In this document: piece by piece, positions 36,121 to 45,129 of the stretch | Layout: the number at the start of each line of letters is the position of its first letter | Position numbering within the stretch: the stretch's first letter is position 1 | Assembly: GCF_031834615.1 (NCBI RefSeq) | Contig: NZ_CP115543.1 | Coordinates: forward strand, 941,001-1,005,000 | DNA from: Stenotrophomonas aracearum | Lineage (GTDB): Bacteria > Pseudomonadota > Gammaproteobacteria > Xanthomonadales > Xanthomonadaceae | Length of the DNA: 64,000 nt | Reading direction: 5' to 3' | Made by a program: the position numbers and the translations under genes | The notes under the pieces: generated by a model | What the model saw: only the letters and a program-made list of their open reading frames with translations | The model's database searches: none | Told to the model about the DNA's origin: nothing

Positions 36121-37890
36121 TCATTTAAGGGGGGGCGTCGTCTGTTGGTAGGTGCCGATGGCCTCGCCTCCGCCGATTACATGGCCCTTGGCCGCTTCAA
36201 GCACTTCGTCTCTGCTCGCCCCGGGCTTCAGATCCAGCAGCGCATCCAGGGCCAGCAGCTGGAAGTGATAGTGATGCGGCGGATCGCCGACGGGGGGCTT
36301 AGGCCCAAAGTAACCAATCGAGCCGCGGCTATTTTTCCCTTGCAGCATGCCTGCAGGCTTCAGGAGGCGTGGGTCCGCGGGAAGGCCTTCGGGAAGTCCG
36401 TTGGCGGTCGCTGGGATGTTGTAAGCCACCCAATGCACGAACGGTTTGGGGTCCGCGGCGTCCGGGTCTTCCATGATCAGCACATACGACTTGGCGTTCG
36501 GCGCCGAGGCCCAGGACAGCGGCGGAGAGGCATCGTCGTGATAGGCGCTGAAGCGAGGGGGCAGCGGTTGGCCCGAGACGAAGCCCGACGACCGCACGTC
36601 CGTCTTTCCGACGTTCCCCACCCGTTGCAACGCCAAGGGAACGCCCGAGCCCGCTTGGACCTGGGCTGCTAAGACGTCTGCGGGAACGGTCTTGGGCGCA
36701 ACAGTGGTTGACGGTGCTGCGCCGTAGCTCACGCGATAGATGACCCCATTGGCATCGTCACCCACCAGCAACGCACCGCCCTTGGTCATGGCCAACCCGA
36801 CAGGGCGTGCGATGTGGGCCTTCCCGCCGTCGACCAGGAACCCGGTCAGGAACGGCTCAAATCCCACCGGTTTTCCGTTTTCGAAGCGAACCCGCACGAC
36901 CTCGTAGCCCGAAGCCGGTTTGCGGTTCCAAGACCCTCGCATTGTCACGAACGCGTCGTCGCGATACGCGGCGGGGAACTGACCGCCGTTGTAAAACACG
37001 AGTTGCATCGGGGCCGCGTGGGCGGTGTAGCCCAGCACCATGGGCTCGCTCATCGCCGCCCATTGCTTCTTGCTGATCTGCCCCGGCGGCGTGCTTTGGG
37101 GGTTCTCCCCGCCTTTGCCCCAGATGTGGGGCCATCCGTATTGCTTCCCCTTTTGGATCCGGTTGAGTTCTTCGGGCTGCTCGTTGTCGCCCAAGTAGTC
37201 GATGCCGTGGTCCATCCCCCACAGCTCCCCAGTCTTCGGGTCCCAAGCAAAGCCAATGGTGTTGCGCAGCCCACTGGCGAAGATGGAGCGGGACTTTCCG
37301 TCTGGGGAAGAGCGGAGGAGGGTGGCGTGCTCCGGATTGGTCTCATTGCAGGCGTTACAGGATGACCCGACGCTGATGTAAAGCATCCCGTCCGGTCCAA
37401 ACGCCAAGGTCCGATTGGGGTGCTGACCCCCGTCGGGCAGGTCACTGATGATGCGCTCCTCCGGCCCCAGCGTGCCGTCCGGACGGATAGGGGCGCGGTA
37501 GACATCATTCACCGTGGCCACATACAACATGCCATTGGCGACGGCCAAGCCGTGAGCGCCCGGCCGAGTGAAAACGACCTTGGGCTCTGAATCGAGCGTG
37601 CCATCCTCGTTCTGGTCCTCGAGAAGCAAGACATCCCCTTGGTCTCTGCGTGACACGTAAATACGCCCGTCGGGAGCAACGGCAATGATGCGGGGATTCT
37701 GGAGGCCTTGGGCTAAGGGGCGAACCTGAAACCCGTTTGGAACCTTCAAGGCCTGCATCCGGTTGGGCGTGGCGTCCACCTTGGCCGGCTTGAAGGTATG
37801 GACGCCAGCCTGCACGTCGGTGCCATCGCCCTGCTGGGCGAACACTGCGGGGGAGGAGAGAAGAAGCAGCAGTAGCGCAGATCGATTCAT
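36121..37890 (-). CDS. PQQ-type sugar dehydrogenase fused to a PEBP (YbhB-like) domain
   Basis: A 589-residue exported protein. A signal peptide (MNRSALLLLLLSSPAVFAQQ) leads to a six-bladed propeller of the soluble PQQ sugar dehydrogenase type (about 45-395; NPRIIAVAPDGRIYVSRRDQG, HGLAVANGMLYVA, SGLRNTIGFAWDP, RGSWNRKPASGYEV). A linker is followed by a phosphatidylethanolamine-binding-protein-like domain (about 430-587; PLSWASAPNAKSYVLIMEDPD, HWVAYNIPA, HHYHFQLLALD). The two parts are normally separate proteins. True PQQ binding and sugar oxidation are not proven; related proteins are often called sorbosone dehydrogenases. Confidence 0.82.
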   Translation of the reverse strand: MNRSALLLLLLSSPAVFAQQGDGTDVQAGVHTFKPAKVDATPNRMQALKVPNGFQVRPLAQGLQNPRIIAVAPDGRIYVSRRDQGDVLLLEDQNEDGTLDSEPKVVFTRPGAHGLAVANGMLYVATVNDVYRAPIRPDGTLGPEERIISDLPDGGQHPNRTLAFGPDGMLYISVGSSCNACNETNPEHATLLRSSPDGKSRSIFASGLRNTIGFAWDPKTGELWGMDHGIDYLGDNEQPEELNRIQKGKQYGWPHIWGKGGENPQSTPPGQISKKQWAAMSEPMVLGYTAHAAPMQLVFYNGGQFPAAYRDDAFVTMRGSWNRKPASGYEVVRVRFENGKPVGFEPFLTGFLVDGGKAHIARPVGLAMTKGGALLVGDDANGVIYRVSYGAAPSTTVAPKTVPADVLAAQVQAGSGVPLALQRVGNVGKTDVRSSGFVSGQPLPPRFSAYHDDASPPLSWASAPNAKSYVLIMEDPDAADPKPFVHWVAYNIPATANGLPEGLPADPRLLKPAGMLQGKNSRGSIGYFGPKPPVGDPPHHYHFQLLALDALLDLKPGASRDEVLEAAKGHVIGGGEAIGTYQQTTPPLK

Positions 37891-38114
37891 TGTCAGGTCC
37901 AGGCGCATCGGGGCATTCAGCTTCCGCCTGGGACGATCAACACCTCGAGAACAGGATGCATGCGCCGCGTTATGGGCGCTGCTGGCTCAACCAGGTTGGA
38001 TTCCTGCCCTAACCCTTTTGCACTGCTCGCCCTCGCTTTGCCTTCACGGTGACCTCGCCCCACACACATGGGAGCAGCGTTAGGTTGAAGTTCCATCCAC
38101 CTACGAGATTTGCC

Positions 38115-38624
38115 ATGGCCGAACTTAAAGAGAACCTCCTGGACTGGCTGCGCGACGCGCATGCAATGGAGCAACAGGCGGAAACGATGCTCAAGGGCCA
38201 AGCCTCTCGGATCGAACACTACCCGGTGCTCAAGGCCCGCATTGAAGAACATATTCAAGAAACCATCGGTCAGCGCGAGTTGCTGGAAGGCTGCATCAGG
38301 CGCTTGGGCAGCTCTCCCTCCACGATCAAAGACGTGATGGGCAAGATGTCAGCGTTCGGCCAAGCCGTTGGTGGAATGACCGCCTCCGACGAGATCGTCA
38401 AGGGCGCGATGGCGGGGTATGTCTTCGAACACTTCGAAATCGCCTCCTACACTGCGCTCATCGCCGCCGCAAAAACGGCCGGCGACTCCGAAACGGTCCG
38501 GGTCTGCGAGCAGATCCTCGTGCAGGAAGAAGCCATGGCCGATTGGTTGGCCGCACACCTTCCGGAAATCACTGAGGAGTTCATGGTTCGCGACGCCACG
38601 CCCGGCGTCGAAGCCAAGAAGTAA
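38115..38624 (+). CDS. YciE/YciF-type ferritin-like protein (DUF892), copy 1
   Basis: A 169-residue four-helix protein of the DUF892 family, related to ferritin and rubrerythrin. The repeated E-x-x-H-rich helices (LLDWLRDAHAMEQQAETML, HIQETIGQRELLEGCI, VFEHFEIASYTALIA, EQILVQEEAMADWL) carry the likely di-metal ligands. Homologues rise under osmotic, desiccation or oxidative stress. It lies directly upstream of a manganese catalase in the same direction, and a second DUF892 gene is at 45130-45627. Confidence 0.87.
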   Translation: MAELKENLLDWLRDAHAMEQQAETMLKGQASRIEHYPVLKARIEEHIQETIGQRELLEGCIRRLGSSPSTIKDVMGKMSAFGQAVGGMTASDEIVKGAMAGYVFEHFEIASYTALIAAAKTAGDSETVRVCEQILVQEEAMADWLAAHLPEITEEFMVRDATPGVEAKK

Positions 38625-38678
38625 TCGGCCTGCGCATGCGCGCAAGCCACGTCCCAGCCATCGCTAGAGGACTACCCC

Positions 38679-39581
38679 ATGTTTTTGCACCACAAGAAGC
38701 TGATGTATACCGTCCGGGTCGAGCGCTCTGACCCCGCCCTTGCGACCCTCATGTTGGAACAGTTCGGCGGCCCCCAAGGCGAATTAGCCGCCGCGATGCG
38801 CTACTTCACCCAAGCGCTGGGCGAAACCGATCCGGGAAGAAAGGACCTTCTCTTTGACATCGCCACCGAAGAGATCAGCCACCTGGAAATCATCGGCACC
38901 ATCATTGCCATGCTCAACCAGGGGCCCAAGGCTGTTCAGTCCGAGGGCATGGCTGAGGTGGAAGACATGCGCAACCTGGGCGGGAACAGCACCAGTCACA
39001 CGCAGCAGATCCTCTACGGGGGCGGCCCCGCACTTGTGAACTCAAGCGGCGTGCCGTGGAACGCAGCCTACATCGACTCCATTGGCGAGCCCACTGCGGA
39101 TCTGCGATCGAACATCGCCGCCGAGGCCCGTGCCAAGATTGTCTACGAACGCCTCATCAACGTCACCGACGATCCCGGTATCAAGGATGCATTGCGCTTC
39201 CTGATGACGCGTGAGATCGCGCACCAGAAGTCGTTCGAAAAGGCGCTTTACAGCATTCGCCCCAACTTCCCGCCCGGAAAGATGCCCGGCGACCCCGCGT
39301 TCACTGATCTCTACATGGACATGTCTCAGGGAGAAGGCGACGCCGCCGGCAGCTGGAACAGCGGTGATCTGTGGGAGCAAGTCAGCGATCGCGACGCCCA
39401 GGCAGCGTTGGATGGCGGCGACGGCGATTGTTCTGTGGGCCTCTCTGAGCGGGAAAAACTTGCGCTGGAGGCAGTCAGCTTGCGCACGCTTTCGGATCCC
39501 GAGGAAGATCCGCTCACTGGCGCGGAACTGGCCACCGGGGAAGGCGCCGGAGCAACGAAGAGTCCAGCTAGGGAGCCATGA
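38679..39581 (+). CDS. Manganese catalase
   Basis: A non-haem catalase that breaks down hydrogen peroxide with a di-manganese centre. Of the five ligands, E35, E65, H68, E149 and H182 are all at the expected spacing (EEISHLE and REIAHQKSFE motifs among them). The 300-residue length is normal, with a polar C-terminal tail. It follows the DUF892 gene by 54 bases and is probably cotranscribed. Manganese catalases are common in soil-bacterial stress islands and rare in core genomes of this family. Confidence 0.93.
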   Translation: MFLHHKKLMYTVRVERSDPALATLMLEQFGGPQGELAAAMRYFTQALGETDPGRKDLLFDIATEEISHLEIIGTIIAMLNQGPKAVQSEGMAEVEDMRNLGGNSTSHTQQILYGGGPALVNSSGVPWNAAYIDSIGEPTADLRSNIAAEARAKIVYERLINVTDDPGIKDALRFLMTREIAHQKSFEKALYSIRPNFPPGKMPGDPAFTDLYMDMSQGEGDAAGSWNSGDLWEQVSDRDAQAALDGGDGDCSVGLSEREKLALEAVSLRTLSDPEEDPLTGAELATGEGAGATKSPAREP

Positions 39582-39622
39582 GCATGGTCGACTACAACGA
39601 GTCGGCCGGGTAGGCGGACCCC

Positions 39623-40126
39623 ATGTGGACCCCGTCGAGCCAAGGCGTCGCATACGCTGCCTACCTAGGGTGGCTGGGCTTTGGTTTGGCGGATTTTACC
39701 ATCCACCGCCGCGCCGCACTCCCTCAGACCTCCGGGGTCAGGGAGAGCGCGCTGCACGGCGTCCAAATATTCTTCGTGGGGATAGGGGTGCTGGTGTGGG
39801 CGGTGTTTGAGAGTTCATGGGCGGTCGCCGCACTATTGGGTGGACTGGCGGTCCTTCATGCGACAGCGGCCTTTGCAGACACGAAGGTTGCCGATGCGAC
39901 CCGGCACGTGGCGCCCGTTGAGCAACACGTTCACAGCGTCCTGGACATCGCACCCTGGGGTTTTGCCGCCTTTACCGCTTTCACCGCTGACCCGACATGG
40001 GCACTGACGTGGGACAGCAAACCGATATCGGTCTGGGCAGCGCTCATCTTGCCGCCCGTTCCCCTGGTCCTCATGCCGTGGGTTGCAGAGTTTCGCGCCG
40101 CGCTTTTGGCGAGCCGCCTTCCCTGA
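39623..40126 (+). CDS. Integral membrane protein of unknown function
   Basis: A 167-residue protein with four to five hydrophobic helices: an N-terminal one, then GVQIFFVGIGVLVWAVFE, VAALLGGLAVLHATAAFA, and a C-terminal pair including VWAALILPPVPLVLMPWVA. HSVLDIAPWGF between helices and RHVAPVEQHVHS give a histidine-rich loop that might bind metal. It follows the catalase gene by 41 bases in the same direction. I recognise no family. Confidence 0.65.
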   Translation: MWTPSSQGVAYAAYLGWLGFGLADFTIHRRAALPQTSGVRESALHGVQIFFVGIGVLVWAVFESSWAVAALLGGLAVLHATAAFADTKVADATRHVAPVEQHVHSVLDIAPWGFAAFTAFTADPTWALTWDSKPISVWAALILPPVPLVLMPWVAEFRAALLASRLP

Positions 40127-40234
40127 TGGACGCCGGCTGGTTCACAGCGCGGCAACGCGCGCTGTCCTAGAACGGCCTTTGGAACGAGTATCCGTGCTCT
40201 TCTGCGGTTCCAATCACTACAAGAGGATTCCAGC

Positions 40235-40411
40235 ATGACAGACGACAAGAGCAAGGCCGGCGGCCCGGACCGCGACCGCATCAACGTCAACGAAGACTAC
40301 GAACTTCAATACTGGACCAAGGCCCTGGGTGTCTCAGCGGACGAGCTGCGTGAAGCCGTTAAGGCAGTGGGGCCGACGGCCGCCGCGGTTCGGCAACACT
40401 TGGGCAAGTAG
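40235..40411 (+). CDS. DUF3606 protein
   Basis: A 58-residue protein, MTDDKSKAGGPDRDRINVNE, then DYELQYWTKALGVSADELREAV and KAVGPTAAAVRQHLGK. The D-R-x-R-I-N-v-x-e-d-Y-E-v-x-y-W pattern is the DUF3606 signature. Function is unknown. AAGAGG precedes the ATG. The ligD gene starts nine bases after its stop, so they are probably cotranscribed; DUF3606 genes often sit with stress and DNA-repair genes. Confidence 0.85.
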   Translation: MTDDKSKAGGPDRDRINVNEDYELQYWTKALGVSADELREAVKAVGPTAAAVRQHLGK

Positions 40412-40420
40412 GCCGCCGCC

Positions 40421-42988
40421 ATGTCCTTGGTCGAATACCGCCGCAAGCGCCGCTTTGATCAGACCAAGGAACCGGAGCCCGGCAAGGCGTTGCCAGCCGG
40501 GCAGCGGGCCATTTTTGTCGTCCAGCTCCACCACGCCAGCCGACGCCATTACGACTTCCGGCTGCAGGTGGGCGACGCCCTCAAGAGTTGGGCCGTCCCC
40601 AAGGGGCCCAGCTACGATCCCAAGGTCAAGCGGATGGCCGTGGAGGTCGAGGATCACCCCGTGGACTACGCTTCCTTTGAGGGCGAGATTCCCAAGGGCG
40701 AATACGGAGGCGGTCACGTGGCGCAGTTCGATCACGGCGTCTGGGCCACGAACGGCGACCCGGAAGCCCAGCTCGCAAAAGGGCACCTGCGCTTTGAGCT
40801 CTTCGGCACCAAGCTCAAAGGCGGCTGGCATTTGGTCCGCTCCGGCAAGCCCGCACGCCAGCCGCAGTGGCTGTTGTTCAAGGAGGACGATGCATTTGCA
40901 GGCGATCTGGAGGCAGACGATCTCCTGGCCGATGTGACAGCCGCACCTGCCGAAGATCTCAAGCGAGCGGGGGCGGGCAAGAGCGACAAAAAGAAGCTGA
41001 CCGCTGTTCCGGCCAAGCGACCCCGCAAAAAGGACTGGGCGAAGAAGGCGTTGGCGTTGCCTGGTGCAGTGGTAGCAGAGCCTCCCGATGGGCCGTTCGA
41101 GCCTCAACTGGCCAAGCTCGGCGACGCGCCCCCGAAGGGGGAGCAGTGGGTGCATGAGATCAAATGGGATGGCTACCGCATCCTCGCAACGATCAACGAC
41201 GGCGAGGTGCGCTTATGGTCCCGCAACGCCTTGGAGTGGACGGACAAGATTCCTGAAATCCGTGACGCCGTGGCCGCTTTAGGATTGAAGTCGGGGGCGC
41301 TGGACGGCGAGCTCATCGCCGGCAGCGGCACAAAGGAAGACTTCAACCTCCTTCAGGCCACCTTGTCCGGGGAGCGGCAAGGCACCCTGGCCTATGCGAT
41401 GTTCGATTTGCTCCACATCGATGGGGTCGACATCGCCAATGCGCCCTTGCTGGACCGCAAGGCCCTCCTGCAGGCGCTATTGGAAGGATCTACCGGTCAC
41501 TTGGCCTACAGTTCCCACATCGAGGGCGACGGCGAATCGGCGTATCAGCTAGCAGGCCAGCGCCATTTTGAAGGCATCATTTCCAAGCGGGCAGATCGGG
41601 CCTATCACGGAGGCCGAAGCGAGGACTGGAAGAAGACCAAGCAGCTGGCCAGCGACGAGTTCGCTGTAGTCGGTTACACGGCGCCCAAAGGCAGCCGCAC
41701 GGGCTTCGGTTCTCTCCTGCTGGCCAAGCCCGACCCAAAGCATGGGTGGCTCTACGTGGGCCGCGTGGGCTCTGGATTTTCCGATGTCCTTATCAAAGAT
41801 CTGACCCAACTTATCGGGCGAGCGGGTGGGAAGACCCCCACGGCCCACGTGCCCACGCAGGAGACGGACCTCCGGTCGGCGACCTGGTTCGCGCCCCGGT
41901 TCGTGGTGGAGGTGTTCTACCGCGGCGTCGGGGGGCAGCAACTCCTCCGTCAGCCCTCCCTCAAGGCGGTGAGGCGCGATAAAGACGTGGCCGACTTGAT
42001 GGACTCGGACAGGGCTGGGGGGAGCACAGACGCTGGGAAAGGGACGAAATCAAACGCGGCTGGCAAAGCGAGCAAGAGCGCCCGGCGGCCAGCAGCGGCA
42101 ACGGCCGGCGAGCCCCCGCACGCTACTAAGCTCTCCAGCCCCACCAAGGTGATATTCCCGGACATCAAGGCCACCAAGCAGGATGTCTGGGACTACTACA
42201 CAGCAGTCATGGACCACCTGCTGCCCGAAATCATCGGCCGACCGTTGTCTATCATCCGTTGCCCCAGTGGAACCAGGAAACCGTGTTTCTTTCAGAAGCA
42301 CCACACCGCAGGACTGGAGCTCGTGGACTCGGTTCGGCTCAAGGAGGACAGTGGCATCAACGCGCACTACCTGGTCGTGAGGGACGCGCCCAGCCTGCTG
42401 GAGCTGGTGCAGTTCAACGCGCTGGAGTTCCACCCGTGGGGCAGCCACGCAGAGGCGCCGGATCGGGCCGATCGGGTCGTCTTCGATCTCGACCCGGGCC
42501 CAGAGGTTCCGTTCTCCGAGGTCAAGAAGGCAGCGGTGGACATTCGCAAGCTCCTTGCGCAGCTGGAACTGGAGTCGTTCCTGCGCGTCTCCGGCGGCAA
42601 AGGACTGCATGTGGTGGTGCCGTTGAACCCCGGGTGCGACTGGGACCTGACCAAGCGCTTCGCCAAAGGGTTTGCAGAGGCGCTGGCCCAATCTGAGCCG
42701 ACTCGGTTCCTGGCGACCTCAACCAAGAGCCTGCGGAACAAGCGCATCTTTGTGGACTACCTTCGAAACGGGCGGGGGGCGACGGCGGTCGCTTCTTATT
42801 CCCTGCGCGGCCGGCCAGGTGCTCCGGTGGCCCTGCCGCTCGCCTGGAGCGAGCTTGCCAAGTTGAACCGTGCAGATGCCTTCACCATGAAGGACGTGCC
42901 AGCGCGGTTGAGGCGTCGCCGCAAGGACCCTTGGGCGGACATCAACACGATCCAGCAAAACCTTGCCCGGTGGGCACAGGAAGATTGA
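40421..42988 (+). CDS. ligD: Multifunctional DNA ligase D
   Basis: An 855-residue non-homologous end-joining enzyme with the order phosphoesterase, ligase, polymerase, as in Pseudomonas LigD. The 3'-phosphoesterase domain (about 30-165) has HHASRRHYDFRLQ and the DHPVDYASFEGEIPKGEYGGG core. The ligase domain (about 215-530) has its adenylation lysine K248 in EIKWDGYR. A lysine/alanine-rich linker follows, and the primase-polymerase domain (about 560-850) shows the DLDPGP metal-binding pair. LigD normally works with Ku, and no ku gene is seen in this window. Confidence 0.95.
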   Translation: MSLVEYRRKRRFDQTKEPEPGKALPAGQRAIFVVQLHHASRRHYDFRLQVGDALKSWAVPKGPSYDPKVKRMAVEVEDHPVDYASFEGEIPKGEYGGGHVAQFDHGVWATNGDPEAQLAKGHLRFELFGTKLKGGWHLVRSGKPARQPQWLLFKEDDAFAGDLEADDLLADVTAAPAEDLKRAGAGKSDKKKLTAVPAKRPRKKDWAKKALALPGAVVAEPPDGPFEPQLAKLGDAPPKGEQWVHEIKWDGYRILATINDGEVRLWSRNALEWTDKIPEIRDAVAALGLKSGALDGELIAGSGTKEDFNLLQATLSGERQGTLAYAMFDLLHIDGVDIANAPLLDRKALLQALLEGSTGHLAYSSHIEGDGESAYQLAGQRHFEGIISKRADRAYHGGRSEDWKKTKQLASDEFAVVGYTAPKGSRTGFGSLLLAKPDPKHGWLYVGRVGSGFSDVLIKDLTQLIGRAGGKTPTAHVPTQETDLRSATWFAPRFVVEVFYRGVGGQQLLRQPSLKAVRRDKDVADLMDSDRAGGSTDAGKGTKSNAAGKASKSARRPAAATAGEPPHATKLSSPTKVIFPDIKATKQDVWDYYTAVMDHLLPEIIGRPLSIIRCPSGTRKPCFFQKHHTAGLELVDSVRLKEDSGINAHYLVVRDAPSLLELVQFNALEFHPWGSHAEAPDRADRVVFDLDPGPEVPFSEVKKAAVDIRKLLAQLELESFLRVSGGKGLHVVVPLNPGCDWDLTKRFAKGFAEALAQSEPTRFLATSTKSLRNKRIFVDYLRNGRGATAVASYSLRGRPGAPVALPLAWSELAKLNRADAFTMKDVPARLRRRRKDPWADINTIQQNLARWAQED

Positions 42989-43027
42989 TCCACCGCGGCG
43001 CATCTGCAGATTTATGGAGACACCAAT

Positions 43028-43840
43028 ATGCGACGAACCATCCTCTGTGCTACCGCAGCGCTTGCTCTTTCAGCCTGTGGTGGCGGCAACACCGAATCCA
43101 GTGTGCGCGCCCCTGGCGCCGAGGAGACGGCAAAAACCAAGGCCTTGGACGCTGGGGCTGCCATCCTGCAGGACCGACCGCCGATCGACGCCATCAACGC
43201 CTACCTGGATGGCTTCCATTTCTACAATGGCCAAATGAGCGTCCAGATGGAGGCCCATCACTACTGCTCCATCCTCAACGAAGATGTCATTCAATGCACG
43301 ATCTACGACGGCAACGTAAAGGACGCCAAGCTGATGGGTGTCGAATACATCATCAGTGAAGCGTTGTTTGCCGGCCTACCCGAGCAGGAAAAAGCGCTCT
43401 GGCACAGCCACGTCCAGGAAGTGAAATCCGGGCAGCTGATCGCGCCGGGTATCCCTGAGGTTGCCGAGCAGGAACTCATGGAGAAGCTCATCCGGACCTA
43501 TGGAAAGACGTGGCACACGTGGCACACGGACTTGGACAAGGACCTACCGCGAGGCATGCCGCAGTTGATGATGGGCTTCACGGCCGATGGTCAGGCGGAT
43601 CCTGCCATGGTGGCCGCTCGAGATAGCCGGCTCGGCGTAAGTAGCGACGAGAAGCGCAAACAACGTGCCGAGATTGCGGCGCCCGCAATTGCTCCAGGCG
43701 CAGATGCTTGGCAAAAGGGGACGGTGATCCAGATCGAGGATCCGGCTGGTGGCCATCTTCACGGCCGGGAGAGGAAAGCCAGTGAGGTGGTGGTCCCGGA
43801 CCAAAACGCGACATCCAAAGGGTCGGACACAAAGCAATAG
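43028..43840 (+). CDS. OBAP family (DUF1264) lipoprotein
   Basis: A 270-residue protein with a lipoprotein signal (MRRTILCATAALALSACGGG; lipobox LSAC). The mature part has the segments AINAYLDGFHFYNGQ, MEAHHYCSILNEDVIQC, GVEYIISEALFAGLPEQEKALWHSH and KTWHTWHTD, which are typical of the oil body-associated protein/DUF1264 family found in plants, fungi and bacteria. The biochemical function is unknown. It follows ligD by 39 bases in the same direction. Confidence 0.85.
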   Translation: MRRTILCATAALALSACGGGNTESSVRAPGAEETAKTKALDAGAAILQDRPPIDAINAYLDGFHFYNGQMSVQMEAHHYCSILNEDVIQCTIYDGNVKDAKLMGVEYIISEALFAGLPEQEKALWHSHVQEVKSGQLIAPGIPEVAEQELMEKLIRTYGKTWHTWHTDLDKDLPRGMPQLMMGFTADGQADPAMVAARDSRLGVSSDEKRKQRAEIAAPAIAPGADAWQKGTVIQIEDPAGGHLHGRERKASEVVVPDQNATSKGSDTKQ

Positions 43841-43882
43841 CGGTGCTTTCTCTGGCTCTGCCCGAGAAGACATCCAGTTGGG

Positions 43883-44446
43883 CTAAAACGGCTGATTGGC
43901 CGCAATGCTCGCCATTACCTGACGTGTGGAGTGCACGGTGACTCCCCCGGTGTGGCGGAGGACGTTGAGGGCGGCCGATCGTCGGTGGGGCAGGGACGCG
44001 GTGGCGTCCGAGACGACGACGGATGGCAACTCGCGCGAGTTTGCATCCAATGCGGTGGCGAGCACACACGAGTCGAGCGCCATGCCAACGAGGACCAGCT
44101 GGCCCACGTCGAGCTTCGCGAGGAGGACGGCCAATGGTGTGGCGAGGAAGGCGGAGTGCTTGGGCTTCAGGACGGTGTAGTGATCCGGGCCTGAGAACAG
44201 CAGTTTGGCGATCTGACCGGGCGCGCCATCTTCATGTCGGCAAACCTCGGCGAGCTGGTGGAAGCCGCACTTCCAGTCGCCAAAATTGTCGTTAGCGTAG
44301 ATCACCGGCCAGTCTTTTTCGTCAAAGGCCTCCCGAATCCGTCGGACCTTCCGCGCCGCTTGGAGCGCTAGGGGGGCCAGTTGTGGTCCGTCTGGGAAGT
44401 CGAAGCGTGAGAAGAGGTCGATGATGAGAAGGGCGGGGCGGGCCAT
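43883..44446 (-). CDS. Isochorismatase-family cysteine hydrolase
   Basis: A 187-residue alpha/beta hydrolase of the isochorismatase/nicotinamidase superfamily. The catalytic aspartate is D10 in LLIIDLFSRF, a lysine lies in VLKPKHSAF, and the nucleophilic cysteine is in GMALDSCVLATA, the usual triad. The substrate is unknown; members hydrolyse amides or vinyl ethers. It is on the opposite strand to the OBAP gene and starts one base after the stop of the DUF6766 membrane protein gene, so those two are cotranscribed. Confidence 0.87.
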   Translation of the reverse strand: MARPALLIIDLFSRFDFPDGPQLAPLALQAARKVRRIREAFDEKDWPVIYANDNFGDWKCGFHQLAEVCRHEDGAPGQIAKLLFSGPDHYTVLKPKHSAFLATPLAVLLAKLDVGQLVLVGMALDSCVLATALDANSRELPSVVVSDATASLPHRRSAALNVLRHTGGVTVHSTRQVMASIAANQPF

Positions 44447-44447
44447 C

Positions 44448-45086
44448 TCAATCCCCGGTCTGAGAGTGAGGGGCCTCCAACGCTTTGGACTGGGGCGAAT
44501 CCTTTTGGCGCAGGAAGATCGACAGGATCACCAGGGCAAGGACGGCCAAGAACTCGCTCTGCCAGTTCTGCATCGACTCGAACCAGAAGTCGCTGCTGAA
44601 AAGGTGCTCGGTGAAGGTGGGAGGCAGGAGCCCGCTCAGCCGATCCTCGGCCGATTTGGCCTCCCAGCTGCCCACCGCATGAAGCGAAAAAGAAACGAAG
44701 AAGAGGGCGAAGAACGCGATTGCCAAGGAGTGGCTGTAAAGGGCTTTCCAGAGCCCGCCCTTGAGCACGGGAAGAGGGGTGGGGCCGGGTTCGATACGGG
44801 TCTCCTCTTCCTCAGGGTCCAGTGGCCTGGACTCGGCAGAGCCCTGCTGGCGGAGGCGGACGGTCAGCAGCACATACATCCCCATTTGGAGGAACTCGCT
44901 TTCCCAGTTCTCAAACGTGGCGCTGATGAAGTGGCCCGACGACAAGTAGCTCCACAGCCCGATGGAGGCGACCCCATGCTGGTTAAGTTCCTCGTTGTAA
45001 ACGTGCCACCCGGTCAGGGCCTGGGCCGCTAGGAACACGGCCATCAGGCCAAAGAGCACCAACGATAGACCGTTTCGACGCCACAT
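44448..45086 (-). CDS. DUF6766 family membrane protein
   Basis: A 212-residue integral membrane protein with about four helices. It contains two similar halves: GHFISATFENWESEFLQMGMYVLL and SDFWFESMQNWQSEFLAVLALVIL both carry an F-x-N/S-x-x-W-x-S-E-F-L motif, so the protein looks like an internal duplication. A charged loop lies between them. ATG 45086 has AGGAG six bases upstream. The long frame continuing upstream lies over the ferritin-like gene and is not coding. DUF6766 is named from memory. Confidence 0.75.
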   Translation of the reverse strand: MWRRNGLSLVLFGLMAVFLAAQALTGWHVYNEELNQHGVASIGLWSYLSSGHFISATFENWESEFLQMGMYVLLTVRLRQQGSAESRPLDPEEEETRIEPGPTPLPVLKGGLWKALYSHSLAIAFFALFFVSFSLHAVGSWEAKSAEDRLSGLLPPTFTEHLFSSDFWFESMQNWQSEFLAVLALVILSIFLRQKDSPQSKALEAPHSQTGD

Positions 45087-45100
45087 CTTTCCGCTCCTAG

Positions 45101-45124
45101 AAAAGACGGGCCCGAAGGCCCGCC
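45101..45124 (-). terminator. Terminator after the second YciE/YciF gene
   Basis: On the minus strand GGCGGGCC-TTCG-GGCCCGTC is followed by TTTTCT. It lies between this gene and the DUF6766 ribosome binding site and may separate the two transcripts. Confidence 0.8.
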
Positions 45125-45129
45125 AGAAC

